Notes under the pieces: generated by a model
Database searches by the model: none
The model's input: the letters and a program-made list of their open reading frames with translations, nothing else
Told to the model about the DNA's origin: nothing
Program-made: the position numbers and the translations under genes
In this document: one piece after another, positions 35,376 through 44,183 of the stretch
Layout of the letters: every line of letters begins with the position of its first letter
Position numbering within the stretch: the stretch's first letter is position 1
Assembly: GCF_000527175.1 (NCBI RefSeq)
Contig: NZ_AZUR01000001.1
Span: 1,960,501-2,024,500, forward strand
DNA: 64,000 bases
Direction: 5' to 3'
Origin: Pseudogulbenkiania sp. MAI-1
GTDB taxonomy: Bacteria > Pseudomonadota > Gammaproteobacteria > Burkholderiales > Chromobacteriaceae

Positions 35376-36986
35376 TTAGAGGCGGTAGGCGTCCACAATT
35401 CCTCTCATCTTGCCAGACACCTTTTCAAGTTTTTCGGCAATCGACGCTGCCTGGCCCGCAGCGCTGCTGTTTTCATTCGTCATGCCGGCAAATTTCTCCA
35501 CTTGCAACGCGATATTGCTTGCAGCAAGCCTTTGCTCTCCCAATACATCGGATATTTCGGTTGCTACTTTCTGGCTTTGGCTCGACGAATCGTAAATAAG
35601 CGCCATCGACTGCTGTGCCGAGCTCGCTCCCTTCACTCCCTGTTCGACCTGATTCACCGCATTCTCCATCCGGTCAGCCGCACTTTCGGACGCGCGCAGG
35701 ATAGATTGAATGATATGGCTGATTTCTTGTGTCGAGGCCGCGGTTCGCTCCGCCAATTTTCGCACCTCGTCGGCCACAACCGCAAAGCCTCTCCCAGACT
35801 CGCCGGCCCTGGCCGCTTCGATCGCCGCATTCAAGGCGAGCAAATTGGTTTGCTCCGCGACATCGCTGATGACATTGACGATGGTGGTAATGTCCTTGCT
35901 TTTGGCCCCAAGCTCCTGGATATCACTCGCCGCTGCCTCCACGGCAGTGGCAATCGAATGGATATTGCCCACCGTCACATCGATGATTTTCTGCCCATTC
36001 TGAGCATTACGGCCAGCCCGACTGGACAGCTCGCTTGCCTCGTTTGCCCGCGTCGCGACATGGCTGATACTGGCTGTCATTTGCTCTACCGAGACAGATA
36101 TATGAGAGGAGGATGCACTTTGCTGGCTAGAGCTCTGCGCTACCTGCTGTGACGCGCCGAGCAAGCTTGCCGATGTGAGCGACACCTCCTTCACGCCCTC
36201 TTTCAAGGCAAGCAGATTGGACTGCAGGCGTTCAATCAACAGGTTGAAGACGGCCAGAGTCTGGCTGATTTCATCATGCTCTTTGGCTTCCGTGCGAATA
36301 GTAAAATCAAGGGAGGACTCGATGGCCTTTATGGCTTTTTGAGCATTGTGCAAACTGCCGCAAATCTGCCGGTAAATCAGCATGCCCGACAGGGTCAGTA
36401 CAAGCACCATCAGCGCGATGGCCGCACCTATGATCCACCATGCCCTGGTGGCGGCCGAGCTCATCGAGGCTCTGTTGGCCGCGGCAAGCTGGAGGTTGTA
36501 ATCCACATTCGACTTGATGGCGGCAACGGCCTTGTCGCCGAGGGTCGCCAACTTCTCCGCACTCGCCCCGGCTTCCAGAATCTTGTTGTTCCTGGAATAG
36601 TCGAGCGCTTTATCCATCTCGGCCAGGTAGTCTCCGATCTGTGCCTTTGTCACCAGAAACAGGCTATTGTCTCTGGCGTCATGGACAAATCGGGAGTAAG
36701 CCTTGACTGCGCCATTCAGTTCTTCTCTGGTGCTGGCAATTTTTTCTTCAATGATAGGGTTCTTGCTTGGGTCCGCCTGGATGATATGCCGATAGGTCAG
36801 CCCCCTGATCGAATCGAACTCTCGTGATATTTTGTTGATGGTCACGATGCTGGGGATGGTGTCTTCACTTATCCTGAGAGAGGAGTTATTGACACTGGCC
36901 GTCTGGATGATGGCGACGCCACCAATAAACAAACAGCCGATCAGTGCTCCAGCAACCAGGATCATCAAACGCTTGGCTATTGTCAT
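35376..36986 (-). CDS. Methyl-accepting chemotaxis protein (4HB-type)
   Basis: 536 aa. TM1 about residues 7-28 and TM2 about 182-205 enclose a roughly 150-residue helical periplasmic domain of the four-helix-bundle type. A HAMP segment follows, then the long cytoplasmic coiled coil with the invariant hairpin tip IEAARAGESGRGFAVVADEV (389-408). It should signal through CheW/CheA. The ligand is unknown. Base composition here (35.1-37.1 kb) looks lower in GC than most of the window, which could mean horizontal origin. No C-terminal CheR/CheB pentapeptide was seen (it ends GIVDAYRL). Confidence 0.92.
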   Translation of the reverse strand: MTIAKRLMILVAGALIGCLFIGGVAIIQTASVNNSSLRISEDTIPSIVTINKISREFDSIRGLTYRHIIQADPSKNPIIEEKIASTREELNGAVKAYSRFVHDARDNSLFLVTKAQIGDYLAEMDKALDYSRNNKILEAGASAEKLATLGDKAVAAIKSNVDYNLQLAAANRASMSSAATRAWWIIGAAIALMVLVLTLSGMLIYRQICGSLHNAQKAIKAIESSLDFTIRTEAKEHDEISQTLAVFNLLIERLQSNLLALKEGVKEVSLTSASLLGASQQVAQSSSQQSASSSHISVSVEQMTASISHVATRANEASELSSRAGRNAQNGQKIIDVTVGNIHSIATAVEAAASDIQELGAKSKDITTIVNVISDVAEQTNLLALNAAIEAARAGESGRGFAVVADEVRKLAERTAASTQEISHIIQSILRASESAADRMENAVNQVEQGVKGASSAQQSMALIYDSSSQSQKVATEISDVLGEQRLAASNIALQVEKFAGMTNENSSAAGQAASIAEKLEKVSGKMRGIVDAYRL

Positions 36987-37101
36987 TATTCCCCCTGTAC
37001 ATTGTTATACCAAGACCGAACCTGGCCAAGATGTAAGCCTTGCCTCTGCGCAAACTTCCACTCTAGAGTTGATGGGGTATTGCTGATGAACCGGTGAAAA
37101 T

Positions 37102-37138
37102 AGCCATCCCCCTGAGCGAAACTCGGGGAGGGATGGCT
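37102..37138 (-). terminator. Terminator of the hydroxyproline-type operon
   Basis: On the minus strand AGCCATCCC...GGGATGGCT closes a long near-perfect hairpin and is followed by ATTTTC. It lies 17 bp after the racemase-family gene stop. Confidence 0.7.
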
Positions 37139-37154
37139 TCCGGTTACTAGGCGG

Positions 37155-38204
37155 TTAACCCAATTGATCGACCAAAGGCCCCCAGGTATCCGACAGCGCA
37201 AAGCCGTTCAGGAAGGGGTCATGGCTATCGATGCGAAGCTGCTCTCTGCCATAAATCCACCCCCTACCGGTGATGCGAGGCAGAATGGCCGGGCGGCCCG
37301 CCACTTCCGTCACCCCCAGCACTTCAGCCGTGAACTCCCCTCCGATGATGGAGCGCGACTGCTGCTTGCCACCAACATCGATGAGGCCGCGGGCGTGCAT
37401 CGTGGCGAGATTGGCCGAGCTGCCGGTTCCGCAGGGCGAGCGATCCACGCGGCCCGGCTTGAGCGTGGTGCAGGTCCGTACCGCGCCATCGGTCTCCCAG
37501 CCCCGGAACATGACGTAGGCGACCTCGTCGAGACCCGGAAGCTCGGGATGGCTCACCGGTACCTGCTCGTTAATCAGCGACTTGAGCGCCATGCCGGCTT
37601 CCATCAACTCCCGTGCTCGCGACGGCTCGATCGTCAGGCCGACTTGCTCGGCATCGACGATGGCGTAGAACACCCCGCCGAACGCAATATCGGCCCGCAC
37701 CTCGCCCCAGAGGGGCGTCGCGATCGGCTTGTCCAGGGCCTCGACAAAGCAGGGCACATTGTCGAGGCTGACCGACATGCAACGGCCGTCCTGGCACTGG
37801 GCGCGTGCCTTGATCAGGCCGGCGGGCGTATCCAGCGTCACGATGGTTTCCGGCTCGACCATCGCCACCCGCCCGGTCTCGAGCAAGGCCGTCACCACGC
37901 AGATGCAGTTGCTGCCGGACATCGGGTGAGCCCGGTCGGCCTGCAGCACGATGAAGCCGGCATCGGCGTCGGGATGGCATGGCGGGAGCAGCAGGTTCAC
38001 CGACATCTGCACCGAGGCGCGCGGTTCGAACGTCACGAAACGTCGCAAACTGTCATCGACCCGGTTGATGTGGTTCATCTTCTCCAGCATCGTCGTGCCG
38101 GGAATCTCTGGCGCGCCGCCGACGATGACCTTGCCGATTTCGCCCTGGCAGTGCACCTCGATCAGGTCCAGAGCGCCTTCCCAGTTGAGATCGAATTGGC
38201 TCAT
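37155..38204 (-). CDS. Proline racemase-family enzyme: 4-hydroxyproline 2-epimerase or trans-3-hydroxyproline dehydratase
   Basis: 349 aa. The two active-site motifs of the family are visible. The first reads MSGSNCICV, with Ser96 where racemases and epimerases usually carry Cys (MCGH). The second reads RVDRSPCGTGS with Cys258 intact. The start at 38204 overlaps the preceding aldehyde dehydrogenase stop (38201-38204). Downstream partners in trans-4-hydroxyproline degradation (FAD oxidase, DapA-like deaminase, aldehyde dehydrogenase) are all encoded nearby, which favours an epimerase. The Ser/Cys pair leaves dehydratase activity open. The protein is cytoplasmic. Confidence 0.8.
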   Translation of the reverse strand: MSQFDLNWEGALDLIEVHCQGEIGKVIVGGAPEIPGTTMLEKMNHINRVDDSLRRFVTFEPRASVQMSVNLLLPPCHPDADAGFIVLQADRAHPMSGSNCICVVTALLETGRVAMVEPETIVTLDTPAGLIKARAQCQDGRCMSVSLDNVPCFVEALDKPIATPLWGEVRADIAFGGVFYAIVDAEQVGLTIEPSRARELMEAGMALKSLINEQVPVSHPELPGLDEVAYVMFRGWETDGAVRTCTTLKPGRVDRSPCGTGSSANLATMHARGLIDVGGKQQSRSIIGGEFTAEVLGVTEVAGRPAILPRITGRGWIYGREQLRIDSHDPFLNGFALSDTWGPLVDQLG

Positions 38205-39691
38205 TTCAGGTACCACCCCCACGGTTCGTCGCTGGTGTAGCGGGTAATCTGCTTGGTTTCGAGATAGTTATCGAGCCCCCAGCGGCCGAGCTCGCGACCG
38301 ATACCGGACTGCTTGTAGCCGCCCCACGGCGCTTCCGTGAACGTGGGCTGGGAGCAGTTGATCCAGACGATCCCCGCCCGCAGCTTGGCCGCGACGCGCT
38401 CGCAGCGCTCGTCATCGGCCGACATCACGGCGGCAGCCAGGCCGAAGCGGCTATCGTTGGCCAAGCGGATGGCTTCGACCTCGTCGGTAAACGGCTTGAT
38501 GCACACCACCGGCCCGAAGAACTCCTCGGTCCAGGCGCGGCTATCCAGCGGGACGTCGGCCAGGACTGTGGGTTCGAGGAAGTAACCTTTGTCGAAACCG
38601 GCCGGTTTGTTGCCGCCAGTGACAACCTTGGCACCGTCACGGCGGGCCTCGTCGATACCCGCCAATACCTGGGTTAGCTGGCCTTGAGAAACCAGGGGGC
38701 CCAGCAGAACGCCTTCTTCCAGACCGTTGCCGATCTTGATCTTGCGACTCTCCTCGGCGAGACGATCCAACAGCGGCTGATACAATGCTTCCTGGACCAG
38801 CACACGCGAGGTGGCCGAGCAGACTTGGCCCTGGTTCCAGAAAATCCCGAACATGATCCACTCGACCGCCTTCTCGATATCGCTGTCGGCAAAGACGATG
38901 AAAGGCGATTTGCCGCCTAGTTCGAGGCTGACCCTCTTGATATCGCGAGCCGCAGCGGCCATGACCGTGGAACCGACGGGGCCCGAGCCGGTAAAGGCCA
39001 GTTTGTCCACGCCGGGATGATCGATCAGGGCCTGGCCTGCCTTTGCACCAGAGCCCGTCACCACGTTCAGAACGCCAGGGGGCAGGCGGGCCTCGTCGGC
39101 AATCGCGGCAAGTTCGAGTGCGGTCAGGGAAGTCAGTGCGGCGGGCTTGAGTACCACGGTGCAGCCTGCGGCCAGCGCCGGTGCCACTTTCCAGGCCGCC
39201 ATCAGCAGCGGGTAGTTCCACGGGATGATGGCGCCAGCCACGCCCAGCGGTTCCCGCACCGCCTTGGACGTGAAACGGCCATCGGCCAAGGCGATCGGCT
39301 CGACTGGGTTCTCGTCGAGCTCTTCCGCCAGCGACGCATAGTAATCGAAGCAGCCTGCCGCATCGCCGATATCCCACTCGGCCTCGGGCAGCGGCTTGCC
39401 GTTGTCGATGACTTCGATACGGGCGAGCTCGCTCAGTTTCGCCCGGATGCCATTGGCTATGGCACGCAGGTAATAGGCGCGTTCACGGCCGGACATCTGA
39501 GGCCAGGGCCCCTGATCGAAGGCGTTGCGGGCAGCCCGCACGGCCTCGTCCACATCCTCCTCCGAGGCGGCAGGTGCCTGGTGAATGACCTCTTCGGTTG
39601 CCGGGTTGATCACGTCGAAGGTGCCGCCGTGAACGGGGTATTTCCAGACACCGTTGATATACAGTTTGTTGATGAACAGCTTGTTTCTCAT
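38201..39691 (-). CDS. NAD(P)-dependent aldehyde dehydrogenase, betaine/aminoaldehyde-dehydrogenase-like
   Basis: 496 aa from the ATG at 39691, which follows GGAGAAAACG. Catalytic Glu257 is in LELGGKSPFIVF and Cys291 in NQGQVCSATSR. The stretch DIEKAVEWIMFGIFWNQGQV and the C-terminal PWGWYLK resemble aminoaldehyde/betaine-aldehyde dehydrogenases. In a hydroxyproline pathway the expected role is oxidation of alpha-ketoglutarate semialdehyde to 2-oxoglutarate. The resemblance suggests another aldehyde may be the real substrate. It sits between an SDR gene (37 bp upstream) and the racemase gene (overlap). Confidence 0.85.
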   Translation of the reverse strand: MRNKLFINKLYINGVWKYPVHGGTFDVINPATEEVIHQAPAASEEDVDEAVRAARNAFDQGPWPQMSGRERAYYLRAIANGIRAKLSELARIEVIDNGKPLPEAEWDIGDAAGCFDYYASLAEELDENPVEPIALADGRFTSKAVREPLGVAGAIIPWNYPLLMAAWKVAPALAAGCTVVLKPAALTSLTALELAAIADEARLPPGVLNVVTGSGAKAGQALIDHPGVDKLAFTGSGPVGSTVMAAAARDIKRVSLELGGKSPFIVFADSDIEKAVEWIMFGIFWNQGQVCSATSRVLVQEALYQPLLDRLAEESRKIKIGNGLEEGVLLGPLVSQGQLTQVLAGIDEARRDGAKVVTGGNKPAGFDKGYFLEPTVLADVPLDSRAWTEEFFGPVVCIKPFTDEVEAIRLANDSRFGLAAAVMSADDERCERVAAKLRAGIVWINCSQPTFTEAPWGGYKQSGIGRELGRWGLDNYLETKQITRYTSDEPWGWYLK

Positions 39692-39728
39692 CGTTTTCTC
39701 CGTAAAGTCTTTGAAATAATTGAATTGA

Positions 39729-40460
39729 TTAAACATGCCGGGTAATGCCGCCATCGACACGGATGTTCTGACCCGTGATATAGCCGGCATCGTCGGACAG
39801 GAGGAACGCCGCTGTTTTGGCGATCTCGATCACGGAACCGATGCGCCGCATCGGGATTGTCTCGGCGGTTTCCGGTTTGTGATCCAGGCTGTCGATATAG
39901 CCAGGCAGCAGGGCGTTCATCCGGATGTTCTTGTCGGCATAGCGATCGGCATAGAGCTTGGTGTAGGCCCCCACCGCAGATCGATAAGCGCAGGAAATCG
40001 GAAATTTCAGCGTCGGCTCGTAGGCGGCGAAGGTGGTGATGTTGACCCAGGCACCCTTGCCCTGAGCTTCCATCAGGGGCGTCACCAGACGAGCCATCCG
40101 CACCACGCTCAACATCATCAGCTCGTGGCCCGCGAGCCACTCTTCATCCGAGAGGGAGAGCAGATCGCCTTTGGGAGGATGGCCCGTATGGTTGACCACG
40201 GCATCGATGCGGCCATACGCCTCGACGGTACGGTTCACCAGGTTTTCCAGATCCTGTTCATTGCCGGCCGACCCGCGCAGGCCCAGACCATTCAGCTCGG
40301 CGGCGAGCTGCTCCGCGCTGCCCGACGGCGACATCAGGGCAAGGCGATAGCCGCGGGCATGCAGCTCCCTGGCGATGGCTTCCCCCATGCCGCGGCCTCC
40401 ACCGGTAATCACCGCGACCGGGGCCTGGGCGGTGTCGGCTTTGTCCGAAATAGCCGTCAT
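39729..40460 (-). CDS. SDR-family oxidoreductase lacking the canonical YxxxK
   Basis: 243 aa from the ATG at 40460, preceded by AGGAGGAAAAACC. The nucleotide motif TGGGRGMGEAIA and NNAG-like VVNHTGH are present, as is the C-terminal GQNIRVDGG. At the active site the protein reads ITTFAAYEPTLKFPISCAYR, then SAVGAYTKLYAD. The residue four after Tyr is Val, not Lys, and the helix is about three residues shorter than usual. It is co-transcribed with the FAD oxidase (19-bp gap) and the aldehyde dehydrogenase. An SDR is not part of the standard hydroxyproline route, so its step is unknown. Confidence 0.82.
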   Translation of the reverse strand: MTAISDKADTAQAPVAVITGGGRGMGEAIARELHARGYRLALMSPSGSAEQLAAELNGLGLRGSAGNEQDLENLVNRTVEAYGRIDAVVNHTGHPPKGDLLSLSDEEWLAGHELMMLSVVRMARLVTPLMEAQGKGAWVNITTFAAYEPTLKFPISCAYRSAVGAYTKLYADRYADKNIRMNALLPGYIDSLDHKPETAETIPMRRIGSVIEIAKTAAFLLSDDAGYITGQNIRVDGGITRHV

Positions 40461-40479
40461 GGTTTTTCCTCCTGATTTT

Positions 40480-41718
40480 TTAAAAACGATCAACGCGATA
40501 GGGTGTCAGATCGAGCGGCGGAGTCTGTCCCGTCACCAGGTCGGCAATCAGCCTGGCGGTGGTTGCCGAATAAGTCAGCCCGAGATGACCATGGCCCGTC
40601 GCATAAAAGACCCCCTGCACCTTGGCCGAGCAGCTGATGATGGGGACGGTATCCGGGAGAGCAGGGCGATGCCCCATCCATTCCGAGGTTTGCTCGACTT
40701 GCAAAGAGGGAAGGGCCTGCTTGGCTCGACCCACCAGCACACGTGCGCGGCGATAATCTGGCGCAGCATCCAGGCCGGCCATTTCGACCGTCCCACCGAT
40801 CCGGATTCCCCCTGCGGTTGGCGTGACCATGAAGGCTTTGGCCGGCCAGATCAGCGAATGGCGCAAAGAAATGCTCGGCGCCATGATCTGGGTGTGATAA
40901 CCCCGCTCGGTCTCCAGCGGAATGTTCTCGCCAATCAGGCGAGACAATCTGCCGGTGTAGGCGCCCGCCGCCAGAATGGCCTCCTGGCAGGCAATACGGC
41001 GACCGTCAGAGAAGGCGATGCTTTTCACCGCGCCATCCTGGCAATCGATGGCCGCCACCTCGCCCGTTTCGACGACTCCGCCCATTTCACGGAAGCGCTC
41101 CACCAAGGTCAGGACCAGGCGGTAGGGATCGCGGATGGATTTGTTCTGCGGAAACAGAATCGCCTTCTTGATGATGGGCGCGATCGCCGGTTCTCGTTCC
41201 TGCAACTCATCCCGGGAGAGTGCCGGACAGTGAAATCCGAACTTCTCGATAATGTCGATATGCTCACGGTCGCTCTCGAACTCGGCATCGCTGGCGTAAA
41301 GGCTGAGGCAGCCTTCCTCGCTCAAGACGTCCGGCACGCCGGCGGCCTCAAGCATAGGCAACAGATCGTCGTAGACCCGACGGCACAGCGCCGCCCCTGC
41401 TTGCTCCAGCTTGGCCACACGGGATGGACGGCCGGCCGCCAGAAACCGCAGCAGCCACGGCGTCAATTTGGGCAGGTAGCCGGGGCGCAGCCGAATCGGG
41501 CCCTCCGGGTCCGCCAGCCAGCCCGGGATTTTGAGCCATGTCGTGGGGCGCGAGATCGGCATGAATTCGGTCACGGCGATGCTCGCCATATTGCCAAAGG
41601 ATGCGCCACGTCCCGGCTGATCCCGGTCGACGAGCACGACGGAGCGTCCCCGGCGCTGCAATTCGAAAGCGATGGCGGCGCCGACAATGCCCGCCCCGAC
41701 AACCACTGTCCGATTCAT
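40480..41718 (-). CDS. FAD-dependent D-amino acid (D-hydroxyproline) dehydrogenase, DadA family
   Basis: 412 aa. N-terminal FAD motif MNRTVVVGAGIVGAAIAFEL, the segment GASFGNMASIA, and the C-terminal YATGHGHLGLTYSATTARLI. In trans-4-hydroxyproline catabolism the epimerised cis-4-hydroxy-D-proline is oxidised by such an enzyme to a pyrroline carboxylate. It is the first gene of the leftward operon FAD-SDR-ALDH-racemase; AGAAGGACA lies upstream of the ATG. A terminator at 41844-41869 separates it from the deaminase/ABC operon. A paralogue is at 26464-27714. Confidence 0.83.
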   Translation of the reverse strand: MNRTVVVGAGIVGAAIAFELQRRGRSVVLVDRDQPGRGASFGNMASIAVTEFMPISRPTTWLKIPGWLADPEGPIRLRPGYLPKLTPWLLRFLAAGRPSRVAKLEQAGAALCRRVYDDLLPMLEAAGVPDVLSEEGCLSLYASDAEFESDREHIDIIEKFGFHCPALSRDELQEREPAIAPIIKKAILFPQNKSIRDPYRLVLTLVERFREMGGVVETGEVAAIDCQDGAVKSIAFSDGRRIACQEAILAAGAYTGRLSRLIGENIPLETERGYHTQIMAPSISLRHSLIWPAKAFMVTPTAGGIRIGGTVEMAGLDAAPDYRRARVLVGRAKQALPSLQVEQTSEWMGHRPALPDTVPIISCSAKVQGVFYATGHGHLGLTYSATTARLIADLVTGQTPPLDLTPYRVDRF

Positions 41719-41843
41719 CAGCTGATTGTCCTTCTCAAATAGGGAGCTCCACCGATGACCATGCGCACGGGCATGCCTGCTGTATGGCCATCGATACAGA
41801 AAAAAGTATGGCGTGTCATGGAGTGCTACCCGCGATCTTTATG

Positions 41844-41869
41844 AAAAAGGCGGCCCGAGATGGGCCGCC
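41844..41869 (-). terminator. Intrinsic terminator after the DapA-like gene
   Basis: On the minus strand a perfect 8-bp stem GGCGGCCC-atctc-GGGCCGCC is followed by TTTTT. It ends the ABC-dapA transcript 13 bp after the stop codon. Confidence 0.92.
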
Positions 41870-41881
41870 CACCACAAGAGA

Positions 41882-42757
41882 TCAGGCGGAGATGCCGGCA
41901 AAGGCATCCGCCAGACTGAGCTTTTCACCCTCGGTAAGAGGAAGCAGCGGCAGGCGAGTATCGCCGACAGGCACGCCAGCCAATTCGCAGCCGTACTTCA
42001 CTTTCTGGACGAACTTGCCCGACTCAAGATTGGCCATGACCGGGAACATCTTGCGCATTTCTTCCTGTGCACCCACCAGGTCGCCCGCATTGAACTTGTT
42101 GTAGAAGCGGATGACCGGATCGATCATGAAGTTGGCCGGACCGCAAATCCAGCTCTTGGCGCCCCACATGAAGAAGTCCAGCGCCTGGTCGTCGCTGCCG
42201 CAAGACAACTGGTATTTGTCGCCATAGCGCTTGTTGATTTCAATAGCGCGCAGCAGGTTGCCGCTGCTCTCCTTGATACCGATGACGCGAGGATTGTCGG
42301 CAAACGCATCCATCGTTTCGAAACCCACTTCCACACCGGCACGCACCGGGTAGTTGTAAAGCACGATTTCGACATCGACCGCATCGAGCACCGCCTGGTA
42401 ATGCGCGATCAGTTCTTCCTGGCTCGGCAGGGCGTAGTAAGGTGGGGCGAGCAGCACCGTGTCGTAGCCCAGTTTCTTGGCCGTTTCGGTGTGCGCGATC
42501 ACATTACGCGTGCAGCTGGAGTTGGTGCCAGCGATCAAGAGTGCCCGGTTACCCACGACCTCTTTCACACAACGGAGCACATCTGCTCGCTCAGCGTCGG
42601 ACATGGCGTAGTACTCGCCGGTGGTGCCCAATGGCACAAAGCCACTAACACCACGAGCAAGCTGAAACTCAAGCAGTTTCTCGAAAGTTTTGAAGTCAAT
42701 ATTGCCCTTTGCGTCGAACGGCGTAACGAGAGCCGGGATGATGCCTTTCAGTTCCAT
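41882..42757 (-). CDS. DapA/NAL-superfamily lyase, probable 1-pyrroline-4-hydroxy-2-carboxylate deaminase
   Basis: 291 aa TIM-barrel. The Schiff-base Lys162 is in IGIKESSGN, the catalytic Tyr134 in VLYNYPVR, and the pyruvate-carboxylate loop is LGTTGEYY. In the hydroxyproline pathway the DapA-family enzyme (HypD/LhpC) deaminates 1-pyrroline-4-hydroxy-2-carboxylate to alpha-ketoglutarate semialdehyde; context supports that role over lysine synthesis. The ATG at 42757 follows AGGAG. It is the last gene of the leftward ABC transporter operon. Confidence 0.82.
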   Translation of the reverse strand: MELKGIIPALVTPFDAKGNIDFKTFEKLLEFQLARGVSGFVPLGTTGEYYAMSDAERADVLRCVKEVVGNRALLIAGTNSSCTRNVIAHTETAKKLGYDTVLLAPPYYALPSQEELIAHYQAVLDAVDVEIVLYNYPVRAGVEVGFETMDAFADNPRVIGIKESSGNLLRAIEINKRYGDKYQLSCGSDDQALDFFMWGAKSWICGPANFMIDPVIRFYNKFNAGDLVGAQEEMRKMFPVMANLESGKFVQKVKYGCELAGVPVGDTRLPLLPLTEGEKLSLADAFAGISA

Positions 42758-42817
42758 TCTATTTAACTCCTGATGTATAAGTAATGAAGCAAATCCACCT
42801 TGACCATTCAAGGTTTT

Positions 42818-43483
42818 TTAGATTGCGAGTTTCGCCAGCATTTTCCGCTCGATGACCGTGACGGCTCGGGTAAGCGGAAAAGCGACAACGAAATAAATCA
42901 CGGCAACAACCGTCAGTACTTCCACCGGCTTGGCAATATTGCTGGAGATGTTCTGGCCAATAAACATCAGGTCAGCCATACCCACTGCGGAAACCAGGGC
43001 GCTTTCCTTGAACAGGCTCACAAAATTGGAGAGCAGCGTCGGTACGGCCCGCAGCAAAGCCTGTGGCAGCACGATATAGATGATCTGCGTTATCCGAGGC
43101 AGCCCCAGGGCGATGCAGGCATCGATTTCCTCCCTCCGGATCGACTTTAACGATGCCCGGAAGGTCTCGCTGGTAATGGCTCCGGTATATAAAGTCAGTG
43201 TCACGGTGGCGGCGGTAAAATTCGAAATATCCGTCCCCAGCACAATCGGCAGGCAAAAGAAGAACCAGAACAATTGAATCAATACCGGCGTGCCGCGAAA
43301 GAATTCGACATACACGGTACTGGCCCAGCGCAAAACCCTTACAGGCGACACGCGCGCGAGGCTGGTTACGAAACCAAGCGCACTTCCCAGGGCGGCGCAA
43401 AGCAAGGTCAGCTTTACCGTCACCTCCAGCCCCTGCAAAAGAGCCTCCCAATAGCCCAATACCACAGCAAAGTCGTAAGTCAT
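42818..43483 (-). CDS. Polar amino acid ABC transporter permease
   Basis: 221 aa from the ATG at 43483, which follows AAGGAG. HisM-type permease with about five membrane segments and an EAA loop in DACIALGLPRITQIIYIVLPQA. The motif YVEFFRGTPVLIQLFWFFF is typical. It partners the permease encoded 13 bp upstream. Substrate inferred as hydroxyproline or a similar imino acid from the enzymes around it. Confidence 0.88.
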   Translation of the reverse strand: MTYDFAVVLGYWEALLQGLEVTVKLTLLCAALGSALGFVTSLARVSPVRVLRWASTVYVEFFRGTPVLIQLFWFFFCLPIVLGTDISNFTAATVTLTLYTGAITSETFRASLKSIRREEIDACIALGLPRITQIIYIVLPQALLRAVPTLLSNFVSLFKESALVSAVGMADLMFIGQNISSNIAKPVEVLTVVAVIYFVVAFPLTRAVTVIERKMLAKLAI

Positions 43484-43496
43484 GGCATTTGCTCCT

Positions 43497-44165
43497 TCAA
43501 CGGCTTGCCACTTCGCGTCGCCGCTCGATGAATTGCACGAGCTGGGCGATAGGGAAGGACACCGCAAAATAAATCACCGCGATCAGCGTAAAGGTCTCAA
43601 TCGGACGGTAGGTCGTCGTAGCCAGGGATTTGCCCTGGTACATCAGATCCTGAATCGCCACGATCGCCACCAATGCCGTCTGCTGGAAAATCCCGATGCC
43701 GTTGGTAATCAAGACGGGCAGGGAAGCGCGTAAGGCATGCGGCAAGACGATATAAATGATGCGTTGGAAAGGACTGAGGCCGAGTGCAATACCCGCGTCG
43801 TGCTGTTCCTTGGGCACCGATTGAATTGCGGCGCGATACGCTTCCGCATTGAATGCCGTCAGGTTCAAGCCCAGAGCCAGAACGCCCATCGTGATCGAAT
43901 CCAGATAGACATCGAACAGAATCGGCACGCAATAGAAAAACCAGACGATCTGGATAATGGCTGGCGTACATCGAAAGAACTCGATGAACAGCATGACCGG
44001 AGTCCGAATGATTTTTATCCGGCTCATGACCAGGAGGGCGACAACGAATCCGAGGGTGATACCCATCAGATTGGCGGCCAGGGTGAGCTGCACCGTGACC
44101 TTAAGGCCCTCCAGCAGGCTGTCGTACCCTTGTTGCAGACCGGTGAAATCAAAGCTGTAAGACAT
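43497..44165 (-). CDS. Polar amino acid ABC transporter permease
   Basis: 222 aa from the ATG at 44165 (an in-frame GTG lies three codons earlier). HisM-type permease with an EAA loop in DAGIALGLSPFQRIIYIVLPHA and the motif FIEFFRCTPAIIQIVWFFYC. It lies between the ATPase gene and the second permease in one operon with short gaps. Confidence 0.87.
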   Translation of the reverse strand: MSYSFDFTGLQQGYDSLLEGLKVTVQLTLAANLMGITLGFVVALLVMSRIKIIRTPVMLFIEFFRCTPAIIQIVWFFYCVPILFDVYLDSITMGVLALGLNLTAFNAEAYRAAIQSVPKEQHDAGIALGLSPFQRIIYIVLPHALRASLPVLITNGIGIFQQTALVAIVAIQDLMYQGKSLATTTYRPIETFTLIAVIYFAVSFPIAQLVQFIERRREVASR

Positions 44166-44183
44166 ATCAATCACCCATTGCGT

